Shown piece after piece: positions 12,801-21,652 of a stretch of 64,000 bases of DNA. A model generated the notes under the pieces. It ran no database searches. It was not told where the DNA came from and saw only the letters and a program-made list of their open reading frames with translations. Source of the stretch: Gryganskiella cystojenkinii (Eukaryota; Mortierellomycota; Mortierellomycetes; Mortierellales; Mortierellaceae); the NCBI GenBank assembly GCA_015852425.1, contig JAAAIG010000002.1, positions 90,542-154,541 of the forward strand. The letters are read 5' to 3'. Every line of letters begins with the position of its first letter. The stretch's first letter is position 1. The position numbers and the translations under genes were made by a program.

Positions 12801-13977
12801 GCCTGCGAGCAGCACGTCTATGGAACAGAGTCAGAGTCCCATCTTTGCTGGTCTGCGTGCCGTCTTCCGGACACCACAGAAAGTTGCCGAGTTTGGCTAT
12901 GCAAGTTTTGCCGGTATCCGAAATTATGTCCGCACACCCACTAAAACAGAGGACGTTAAGGAGAGCGACGGGACCGAGAGTCATCGTCCAGCAGAGGCAA
13001 GGGAAGAACTGGTATCGAACCTCGAGGTTCAAACTCCCGAAGACGAAGAAAAGGAGGAGCTCTTGTGGGAACAAACAGGTGATCAAACCGCAGGCTTAGC
13101 CCGCACAACCACGCCTACGACCCCCATGAAACCAATTGGCTCGCACCAAGATGCTCTTGCGATTCTTGTAGGTGGAGAGGACCCTCTTTCACCAAAATCA
13201 AGAGAGTTCTCATTCGTCTCCTCCTCCAAGGACTCTCCCCTCGTCTCTCGTGGCCGACGATCTGATAATTTCCCGCAACGGAGAGCGATGGCCGTTCGCA
13301 GCCAGAGCCATAGCGATGTGAATCGACACAGCGATAGTTCCAGCGATGTCGACAAGAGTACGAATAGGATCGCTCGGCGGAGGACTATCTCTCTGACCGA
13401 GTTCAAGCATGTTGCTTCCAGGGTGTTTTCCTTCGGCGGTAGTGGAAGACAGCAGGCCTCGCAGGCGACTACGGCATCAGATTCGTCTTCTGACAAGGAG
13501 AATGAGCCCCAGTCGATTGACCAACAGCATCAGGGTACAGAAATCTCCAAGGAGGATGCCGAGCAAGCTGAGCTGCTGCGACTCTTGGGCGAAGGCGGAT
13601 CGGAGGATATGGATTACAGCGAGGATATTGGTGTCGTTGAGCAAGAGGACCTGTCTGGTCTGGAAGAACTTCAAGCACAAGATGATACTGGTGACCAAGC
13701 AGCCGCTCTCTATGGTGGAGCAGATGATGAAGCCGTGTACGTGGACGAGTCCAAGATGGGAATCACACCGTCGTCCAGTCGACGCTCGTCAGGGGTATCA
13801 ACGCCTTCGTCAAGACGGCGCTGGTCTCTCAAGCACCGTTTGGGATCGTCTTCGCCTGCGTTCCGACACTACGAGCAGCAAGACGACGGTGAAGATGAGG
13901 ATGAGAATGACGATGATATGGTGATGATGATCTCGCCCAAGCGGGTCCGTGTTCATCCTTACCGAAGTGATCTTTGA
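9821..13977 (+). CDS. FHA-domain protein with Ki-67/Repo-Man-type PP1-docking motif
   Basis: Predicted nuclear protein of 1287 residues. Exons: 9821-10579, 10781-10912, 11005-13977; both introns fall in or right after the FHA domain and preserve it. A Q/S-rich leader precedes the FHA domain at about residues 191-297 (YVSFGRGDTNDIRVQIEGVS, LHCKL, then KDTSDNGTFLNDLLLQ), with the usual phosphothreonine-binding GR, S-H-like and NGTF elements. At about residues 456-482 lies KKVSFGPALSPEIFD followed by NPPSTPVKRG. This has the layout of the Ki-67/Repo-Man PP1 site (K/R-V-S/T-F-G, L-SPE-FD, PP-TP-KRG). The rest is S/T-P-rich with many TPTR/STP sites, an acidic C-terminus and basic patches. In animals Ki-67 also has an N-terminal FHA and the motif near residue 505. 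Orthology is inference; domain calls are firm. Confidence 0.85.
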
Positions 13978-14153
13978 GCCGTTTTATTCCCCGCATCCAT
14001 TTTTTTTGCTTGTATAAAATTATTCTTCTTGTCACGTTTGCCAGTCACTTGTTGTGGGAACCTTTGCCACCGTTCTTTTTTTTTTTTTTTTTGTCGTCCA
14101 CACAGAGAGAAGTTCTATTCTACATCACATTCATTCAACACACAGAAGAAACC

Positions 14154-15055
14154 ATGGGAAAATCACGACCAAGTAATGAACACTGGAAATAAACGACGAT
14201 GAGGAATCAGAACCGGCAGAGGCGCATGGGATAGCTTACGACATGGAATGGAGACAACTCACCGTCTCTAACCCCCTCCTTCTGGACACGACTTTTTTGC
14301 CTTGTGCTCCTCTTGATAGATATTCACCAAAGCAAATATGCGCCTCACAACAAGAGGAAGCTCGCCGATGGAGAGATTGGTAAGTTCATTTGTACATCTT
14401 TCTCGTCTCTCCTCTCTCTTCTCTCTCTGTTGTTTTTTTTTATGCTCTTGCCTCGCGCTTCCTCGAAACAAGTGTCACTTACAGATATCGTCATTTTTGT
14501 TATCCCTCAAATCAAAAGAGCCTGTGTCGATGAAGGAGAAGGTCGCTCGTGATCTCGAGTTGGCCAAGCTTCGCAAGCAGGTTGTCACGTAAGCTTGTTT
14601 TGTATTTTCGGGCACCATTACCTTTGCAGGTGCATGAAAATATCTTCTCTTCTGCTTTTACTGACGAAACTTGTTCTGTCTCTCTGTCGCACATTTTATT
14701 CTATCTTATGACGCCAAATCTGAATCGAAATCTCTCTATTTACTCGCTTTACTGGAAACAAACATATACCTGGACAAAAAAAAATGTACCTCGGGCGCAA
14801 TGGCGTGGACTACGACATTCTCTTTGTTTTAATTTGATCCGCACGCTTTGGACAACCGACTTTCCTCCCTCCCACGTCAACAGTGACAAGCCCAAGAAGA
14901 CAATCAAGAAGAAGCCAATGAGTACAAAGGCCAAGATCCGTCGGGAAAAGACTCTGGAACGTGGACTCATGAACGCCGAGAAGGACGAGAAGAGGATCGA
15001 TAAGCATCATGTTAAGGTCACACTCAAGAAGCGTGGCAAGCAAATGTGGGAATAG
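14154..15055 (+). CDS. Small basic protein, possibly Alb1-like ribosome-biogenesis factor
   Basis: Four short exons (14154-14172, 14320-14379, 14519-14588, 14884-15055) join to a 106-residue lysine/arginine-rich protein starting MGKSRPNIHQSKYAPHNKRK and ending KRGKQMWE. All introns are GT-AG and the frame is continuous through phases 1, 1 and 2. The second half (MSTKAKIRREKTLERGL, NAEKDEKRIDKHHVKV) is a charged helix like those of small pre-60S shuttling factors such as Alb1, and the N-terminal NIH-S pattern also recalls that family. The similarity is weak, so the name is a guess. The gene structure is better supported: each exon is bounded by good splice sites and the reading is compact and charged throughout. 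Confidence 0.55.
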
Positions 15056-15351
15056 GCCGTTAAAAAAAGAGGAAATCCAACAACAAACAACCCTACCTTA
15101 CCCTCCTTTTTTTTAGATAATAATACCCTCCAACCACTTTTGTCCGCAGTTTTTTTCGCATTTCAAACATTTCAACAAACGAATGCATCAACCCTTATTT
15201 TGTGTGTGTGTGTGTGTGTGTGTGTTCGTTGCATTGTTCCATCCGGACGAGGGTAATGTTGACTCTTTGCTATCGCTTTTGATATGAGATGAGAGCTAAG
15301 GGTACGATTTGGTGGGCTGGGATGGCGATGACGGGAAGTAAACCCAGAAAT
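15056..15351. other. Convergent spacer with (TG)n microsatellite
   Basis: Spacer between two gene 3' ends. It holds a TG run at 15201-15225 and T-rich stretches likely to serve polyadenylation on either strand. No gene seen. Confidence 0.6.
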
Positions 15352-16353
15352 TCAAAGACCCTTCGAAAAGAGTTTGTCGGGGATCGACCCTGGGAGGGGT
15401 GTCTTTTCCTTTCGCCACCAGAGACCTCCACGTCCTCGGGTTCGCATCAGTTCACTTGGAAAGACTGGCTCAAGGTCGTCTAAAAAACGAAAAGGTGTGA
15501 TCATATAAAAGAAAGAAAGATGTTATGGCCTGTGTGTGGGTGTGTATGTAGATAATTGATCAGAGCAACAAAAAAAATTGTCAAGAGCATCCTTGCACTT
15601 ACCGTGGTCATCTCCTTGATCAGATGACAATTCCCATGAACGACGGATTTGTGAGTCTAACTCGAGAGGCAGGGACTGGTCAAAACGAAGGTTCATGTCA
15701 TCATCCGAGCGCTTGTCGAAGTGACCAATTTTGTCCGACAGATCCAGACAGTCTTCTTCCATCTCCCCGTCATTTTGTTGACGAGAAGCTAGTCCTCTCT
15801 GCTTCTTATCACGGACATGACTACCGCTTATCTGTCCATTCTTCTTGCGAGTGTTGCGTTGTTGTTGCTGCGGCTGCTTTTTCTGATTGCGGTCAAGTTC
15901 TGAGGCGACCCTGACGAGCCGTCGACGTCTCTTGGACTGGGTGGGACCCCTAGCACCACCAAACAGACTGTCAAACTCTTCATCATGGTTGCTTTTAGCA
16001 TTATCTGTTTCTTTCTTAGAATTAGTTGCGGCCTTTGAGGTGCCTGTGGTGATGTCGACGTTGGTTTTTTTCCTGGAGGTGACTCGGAGTGGTTTCACGA
16101 TATCAAAGACTCGAATAGACTGTTCCTGACTTAGTTTCTTGTTCTTGGAACTCTTCTTATGCATCTTTTTCGCGGAAGAGGAGGTGGAGGAAGAAGTGGA
16201 AGAGGGCTTAGTCTGGGCCGTGAGAAACGACTGTCGCTTCGGTGGATGGAAAAGAGTACCGATCCTGAGCTCGTTCTTATCGTTCGTTGTCGAAACCTGA
16301 CCATCGTTAGTGGCAGTGGTGGTATCAGTCCTCTTTTTGGTGTACGTGCGCAT
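15352..16353 (-). CDS. Hypothetical charged, probably nuclear protein
   Basis: Not recognised. The main exon 16353-15603 starts MRTYTKKRTDTTTATNDG and encodes S/T/K/Q-rich sequence with basic clusters (KKMHKKSSKNKK, QSKRRRRLVRVASELD), a glutamine run and an acidic segment (GEMEEDCLDLSDKIGHFD). A good donor (GTAAGTGC on the minus strand) follows GDDH. Two acceptors fit. The distal one (exon 15479-15352) adds DDLEPVFPSELMRTRGRGG and then LWWRKEKTPLPGSIPDKLF before the stop, 292 residues in all. The proximal one adds only eight residues. I prefer the distal form because the added tail is low-bias and looks conserved (two tryptophans beside an RGRGG turn). Without splicing the frame would read on to 15523. 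Nuclear location is inferred from the basic clusters only. Confidence 0.5.
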
Positions 16354-16808
16354 GGTATCAAAAAGCTATAGGTTCGAGTGTGCTAGGCGAAGGTGTGATA
16401 AGTTGTGCAATAAGATGAAGGGTCAAACAAAAGCACGGAAAGGAGACAGGGTCGCGAGTAAAAAAGAAAACGAAAAAGGGAAGGAGGGAGAAGGAAGTGA
16501 AAAGGACACTGAAAGACATGAAAGCCGTCTAATATCCGTGAAAGGCACCCACTCCTGGTCCATTCTGATCGTAGAAAATGGACTCTTTTGACTCTATTGT
16601 CAATCGAGAAGAAAAAACTTTCATTTATCTCTGGGGCGAGGGTGTGTTTTTGCTTATTTTCAGCGCAAAATTGACAGCATGTTCATGAAAAAACACAACA
16701 CGAGAAAAATAATAGCAATGATTTTTTTTTCTACAAGGAAAACACGGGATAGTAAAGTCTCTTTCTAGACTTTGTGGAGCGTCGGGTGTTTTCTGGGGGA
16801 ATAATAAT
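16354..16808. other. Intergenic spacer
   Basis: Separates the start of the hypothetical gene from the end of TIM23, both on the minus strand. It should hold that gene's promoter and the TIM23 3' end. Purine-rich on the plus strand at 16430-16510; no gene seen. Confidence 0.5.
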
Positions 16809-17749
16809 TTACAAGACGGCCTCTTTGCCAAAGGCCCAGATACCGGCTAGCACTGCGCACACGCCTCCTGCTGATCCCGCAGCGCGTAGTCCACCTACAA
16901 AAGGAGAGAGTAGAAGAAAAAAGACTTCGTTAGTATCCAACAAGATCTGAATCGAACCACGGGTCGGATAAGAAACATAGATTCCAGTCGCTGTTACCTG
17001 TAGACTTGAAGATAGCACCAGTCAAGGCCCCAGCTGCAACAGAGTTGAAGGGATCATATGTACCCCTAGTTTTTCCAATCGCTCCATTGATTCCATTGTA
17101 CATCAGCGCTAAATAGACCAAGAAAGCACGAAATTATGCTTGGTTAGAACTGGCGAACAATAGTATCAGTGCGTCATGCATCAATTGAGCCACTGAAGAG
17201 TGGTTTCTTGATTTCTTACCCAAGACACCAGCCGAGTTTCCGATAAATGGACCACGACGGGTCATCGAGTTCAGGACCGTGTTCAGGCGCACCTTGACTG
17301 CCGGGCTTGGAGAGGATCGAAGACCCTCATAGAAACCATAGGCGCCTCCCAAACTCAAACCTGTTGTCACAAATAAAGAGTGGGCACGGATATTAGCGCG
17401 ACACGTCCAGGGGAAAAGACAATATTCGAAGCCGCTTTTTGCCAACACTGAGGAAGGAAAACTTTTGCTTACCAGAGATATAAGCCATGCCAGTTCCATA
17501 GGTCATGTCGTCTGACCATCCTCTGCTGGGGACAATACCGCCACTATGTGTTCCAGGGAGACCTTCATCATCCTCGAGGTTCAGATAATCCAATCCACCG
17601 CCGAGTCCGGCGAGAGGGTGCAGCCTTGAGGGGTCATAAGCAGTATTGGACAAGAAAGAGCTGACGGTATCACTGGGGTTAAAGTCCTCCTGGCTGGCGT
17701 AGATTGGTTCAAAGGTCTCTTCTTCCTCAATGTTGGAGTGTGACGACAT
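16809..17749 (-). CDS. TIM23: Mitochondrial inner-membrane import translocase subunit Tim23
   Basis: Channel-forming subunit of the TIM23 presequence translocase. Exons on the minus strand: 17749-17473, 17360-17220, 17108-16998, 16894-16809, with GT-AG introns, giving 204 residues, the family's usual size. The N-terminal acidic intermembrane-space part (SNIEEEETFEPIYASQEDF) leads to RLHPLAGLGGGLDYLNLED. The four-helix Tim17/22/23 region follows: MTYGTGMAYISGLSLGGAYG, VLNSMTRRGPFIGNSAGVLG, ALMYNGINGAIGKTRG and SVAAGALTGAIFKSTGGLRA, including the glycine-zipper spacing and the R-x-G-x2-GN matrix loop signature. I start at MSSHSN because that matches family length; 76 further in-frame codons upstream look like 5' UTR. 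Confident. Confidence 0.95.
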
Positions 17750-18468
17750 GGCTGCTGTTGTAATTGTGATTGGTGTGTCTGTGCTGTTTGCTATAGTTGT
17801 CGTATTCCCGTTGACTGGCAGTTTCGTGTCCTTCTGCTTGACTTCCTTTGGTCGTGGAGTACGCAATGGAGGTTTGCTGATCCTCCATGTTTTCTCCATC
17901 AATCCGACGCTCTCGGAGTACACAGTCACAAAGTCATGTGATTTGTCAAAATTCAGATTTGGTGGCGTCGTGGTCAAAGGGAAAATTTCGAGATGGATAT
18001 TATTTGGAGATGAACATCTTCATGACATAGTTGAGCTTGTAATCTCATCCTCATTTAATCTCAGCTGTCAGGAATGAAGTTATTAATTTTGATTAAGGAC
18101 CGGCTCAAATTCAAGAAGGCCAATTTCAGAAAATGATTGCGTCAATATTAAAACAGATAGAGACTAACGGAAAAAAGGATGTTGTTCCTAATGTCGAAGG
18201 CTACAATAATTGCTCGCATAACCATTGTGTCAATCTTGGAGGGAGAAACGCATTTTGCGAACTGCCACTTTTAGAACCCAGATAAAATTATTTCTGGTGG
18301 CGATTTTATTTCATTTTTTTAATCGACTTTCCTCTTCACCATCTTCTTCGATCATTTGCTCGAGTTTCCGAGACTCTCTTCCTTCGATACTTTGGATTCC
18401 TGTTCTTGGTGGTACAAACAGGATGTTGCGATGGCGGCTCCGGTCAAAAAAAATTATGAGATGAGATA
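17750..18468. other. Intergenic spacer upstream of TIM23
   Basis: About 0.7 kb, AT-rich around 18060-18320. It should contain the TIM23 promoter. I see no gene in it. Confidence 0.5.
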
Positions 18469-18873
18469 TTACGCAAAATTCAATCCGGTGAGGTTTTTGA
18501 ATAACGCGCCAGCGGCCATCGAAAAGTGAGAATCGATCTTTTTGGTCCATCCTGATGCCTGACGACCAACAGAAGAAAGTGGCTGGCAGCTCGCTCTGTT
18601 GTCGAGGATCTCTTGCGCTAGGCTATTCCCTATCCCAAGTATCGCAGCTAGCTCTCCCCTCGTTTTTGGGAACTTTGGGGGAATACCGGGTTTGAGAGAT
18701 GGGTCGAAATGATTAAGAAGGTTGATGATGCCATTCATTTCGTTCAATGCCTTTGGCGTTTGACGCCGCTTAATGACACCTATGAGGTCGAAAGCAATGG
18801 AGGAAAAGAGTTGCATTAACCAACTCGAAGCGCCTGAGCTGATTTTTTTAATTAGGAAGTGCTTGATTTTCAA
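18469..18873 (-). CDS. Hypothetical small ORF with helix-hairpin-helix-like segment
   Basis: A 134-codon frame that overlaps the 3' end of the LRR gene by 26 bases in another phase. It reads KALNEMNGIINLLNHFDPS, then FPKTRGELAAILGIGNSLAQ and EILDNRASCQPLSSV. The L-GIG-x2-LAQ-x-IL-x-R-x5-PLSSV layout resembles the helix-hairpin-helix of ComEA-type DNA-binding proteins. It could be a real small gene, a separate exon, or a fragment of a mobile element; there is no obvious promoter gap from the LRR gene. Start codon is uncertain, with internal Met options at MQLF and MNG. Weak call. Confidence 0.25.
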   Translation of the reverse strand: MKIKHFLIKKISSGASSWLMQLFSSIAFDLIGVIKRRQTPKALNEMNGIINLLNHFDPSLKPGIPPKFPKTRGELAAILGIGNSLAQEILDNRASCQPLSSVGRQASGWTKKIDSHFSMAAGALFKNLTGLNFA

Positions 18874-20251
18874 GCCACACGCGCAAACACCTCTTGAAAT
18901 TGAGCCGTTCTTTATCTAAACAGCAAGTCTTGCATGCCTTAGCCAAGGCCTGACGTCCATTGCGTGTAATCAAGTTGAACTGCAAGTCCAAAGTCGCCAG
19001 AGTCGAGTTGGTCCTGAGTGTCTCTGCCAGTGCTTGAGCTCCATTGTCTCCAATTGCGCTGCACCGCAGCTCTAAAGTGGCCAGAGTCGAGTTGGTCTTG
19101 AGTGCCTCTGCCAGTGCCTGAGCTCCGTTGTCTTTAATTGAGTTCCAATCCAAGCCCAAAGTCGCCAGAGTCGAGTTGGTCTTGAGTGCCTCTGACAGTG
19201 CCTGAGCTCCGTCGGGTCCGATCTCGTTGCTCCGCAAGTTCAAAGTGGTCAGAGTCGACTTGGTCTTGAGTGCCTCTGCCAGTACCCGGGCTCCGTTGTC
19301 TTTAATTAAGTTCCACCCCAAGTCCAAAGTCGCCAGAATCGAGTTGGTCTTGAGTGCCACTGCCAGTGCCTGAGCTCCGCTGGGTCCGATCTCGTTGCTC
19401 CGCAAGCCCAAAGTGGTCAGAGTCGAGTTGGTCTTGAGTGCCTCCGACAGTGCTTGAGCTCCATTGTCTCCAATTGTGTTGCGTCGCAGCTCTAAAGTGG
19501 CCAGAGTCGAGTTGGTCTTGAGTGCCTCTGCCAGTGCCTGAGCTCCGTTGGGTCCGATCTCGTTGGTCCCCAAGTCCAAAGTGGTCAGAGATGAGTTGGT
19601 CTTGAGTGCCTCAGCCAGGGCCTGACCTCCATTGGGTCCGATCGAGTTGGTGTGCAGGATCAAAGTGGTCAGAGTGTTGTTGGTCTTGAGTGTCTCAGCC
19701 AGGGCCTGAGCTCCATTGGGTCCGATCTTGTTGGTGTGCAGGATCAAAGTGGTCAGAGTGTTGTTGGTCTTGAGTGCCTCTGCCAGTGCCTGAGCTCCGT
19801 TGGGCCCGATCTCGTTGCTCCCCAAGTCCAAAGTGGTCAGAGATGAGTTGGTCTTGAGTGCCTCAGCCAGGGCCTGAGCTCCGCTGGGTCCAATCAAGTT
19901 GTAGTACAGGTGCAAACTGGTCAGAGTCCAATCAGCAATGATGCTAGAAAGTAAGTTGCCTTGTGCATATGTTGATGATAGTTTGTCATAGGCAACAGAG
20001 CTCAGAATCGTCACCTGTCGTATAAGGTGCTTGTTTCCCTCAACAGATTCCAAGCTAGGGCCATGTTCCGACAAGACGACAGAGTGGTAGAGTGGCGGTG
20101 TAAATGAGTCATTCCAATCCTGACTCACACATGCACAAGATGCGAGGTCTTTGTGGCAAAGGCTGCTGGCTACCCTTGAGCGAATCTCATGTAGATTGAG
20201 GGGATGTGTCTGGAGCATCGTATTCATAAAGATGAAGAATGTGACAACCAC
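18848..20251 (-). CDS. F-box-like protein with twelve NLRC3-type leucine-rich repeats
   Basis: Single-exon protein of 467 codons; the start at MNTMLQ (ten codons in) is equally possible. The N-terminus (LNLHEIRSRVASSLCHKDLA, then SCACVSQDWNDSFTPPLYHS) looks like a fungal F-box, which would link to an SCF ubiquitin ligase. From about residue 108 follow twelve 28-residue ribonuclease-inhibitor-like repeats of the type NEIGPNGAQALAEALKTNST with LTTLDLGS between. The 84-bp DNA units are very similar, so the array probably expanded recently. Two flavours occur: IGPNG/IGPSG and IKDNG/IGDNG units. Such F-box/LRR families are large in Mortierella-like fungi (general knowledge). The partner is unknown. 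Confidence 0.8.
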   Translation of the reverse strand: MVVTFFIFMNTMLQTHPLNLHEIRSRVASSLCHKDLASCACVSQDWNDSFTPPLYHSVVLSEHGPSLESVEGNKHLIRQVTILSSVAYDKLSSTYAQGNLLSSIIADWTLTSLHLYYNLIGPSGAQALAEALKTNSSLTTLDLGSNEIGPNGAQALAEALKTNNTLTTLILHTNKIGPNGAQALAETLKTNNTLTTLILHTNSIGPNGGQALAEALKTNSSLTTLDLGTNEIGPNGAQALAEALKTNSTLATLELRRNTIGDNGAQALSEALKTNSTLTTLGLRSNEIGPSGAQALAVALKTNSILATLDLGWNLIKDNGARVLAEALKTKSTLTTLNLRSNEIGPDGAQALSEALKTNSTLATLGLDWNSIKDNGAQALAEALKTNSTLATLELRCSAIGDNGAQALAETLRTNSTLATLDLQFNLITRNGRQALAKACKTCCLDKERLNFKRCLRVWLENQALPN

Positions 20252-21652
20252 GATGGGTTTATGAGAATTTGTAATACAGTGGTGAAAGGGAAATGAGGGA
20301 ATGGGTGAGTGTCACAGAGATGTCTGAACTTTCTCTAATGTAAAACCTCGACAGCACGTGACTCGAATTTCTAATCTCGAATAAAAATGAAATGGCAAAC
20401 ACGTTTCCAGAAAAAACTTTCTCTAAAGTGCCTTTATGCTATAGTGAAAGTCACCAAACTCTTCGGGTCAAAATACGCACAATCTGGCTGGCCGAACAAA
20501 CTGCGTGTCGTAGAAACCGTAGAAACCGTAGAAGTCCACCAATGAGTTTTCGAAACGGTAGTAAGCTCGATACGCCTTGCATTTTAATGTCAAGGTCAAG
20601 AAAAACAACTTTTTGATGGTATTAAACGACTGTGGAGTATTCATTTCTTGATCAAAGTGAGTCAACTCTATTTCTTGAGTTGCGCCTACATTGTAGTTAT
20701 AAATGAATGGCATTTATATGTCAATTTTCATAGAAAAAGGCCTTCGAAAGCGACCTGGGAAGAAGAGTTATCGGTTAAAAAAAGGATAAATATTTTAGAT
20801 CTCATTGGAAAAAATAACATATCCGGATGATTTTTCGTTCCAATGACTTCATGTGACAATTTAGCCCTATCATTGGACTACAACCTGGAGGCATTGTTAT
20901 GACGGGAAGCAATCCGAAGAAGAGTCAAACATGTTGATTGAAGTTATGGAGAACATCTGCGAGAGCAGGCTGGGTACAGCTCTATGACAAAAACGACAAG
21001 GAAAAAAGGGACAAATCTCGCTCATCTTTGCAGGTGTGTAGCCTTATACCATGGGAACATTCTCCAGAAGTTTGACAACGGTAGCGCCTTCGTGTGATGG
21101 GTATGTTGGAGAAAGGGCATGAAGTGACCAAAAGATAAGGATCGTTCGTCAAAAATACAAGTCTTTTTCGCAGTGATCGAATTTTTATTCATTATTATTG
21201 TTTCCTTACGACTTTCGTTGACGCTGACGTGGCTCAAAACAGGTTCGGTTTGCGGCTCGAAAGTGTGGCCCAAGCTGTGGCTCAAGCTGTAGCTCATAAT
21301 ATAACCATGTTTGATGGATGACCCAGCAGTCGGCCTGAAGTAGAGAGGAGAGTCTGGCGTGTAATGGCAATGCTATCAAGTCTCTCACGGAGGACATGAA
21401 GACCTCAGACGATTTGAAGTTAAATACTAGTCTCTCCGATTTCAGTGTGACAAAGGCCATGACACTCCTTCTTATGCAAGGGCTATTATTTTTAGGAGTT
21501 TTGACGCGTCCTGCGTACAATGTGACATCTATCTTTAATTCCATATGTTATGTATGAGTAAAAGTGACATTGTGTTTTTGACTGTATTAATAATTTCAGG
21601 TAATTGTTCACATATAAAAAAATGTTGCTGTGCAAGCTTAGAAGTGTTTCCT
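20252..21652. other. Intergenic region without recognised genes
   Basis: About 1.4 kb between the LRR gene start and the transporter 3' end. It has a triple AGAAACCGT-like direct repeat around 20513-20532 but no coding sequence I can support. Short frames here lack recognisable domains and codon bias. Confidence 0.5.

Noticed and set aside
19652..19846. Tandem 84-bp units considered as a CRISPR or satellite array
   Set aside because: They are the coding repeats of the LRR protein; units are contiguous, without unique spacers.
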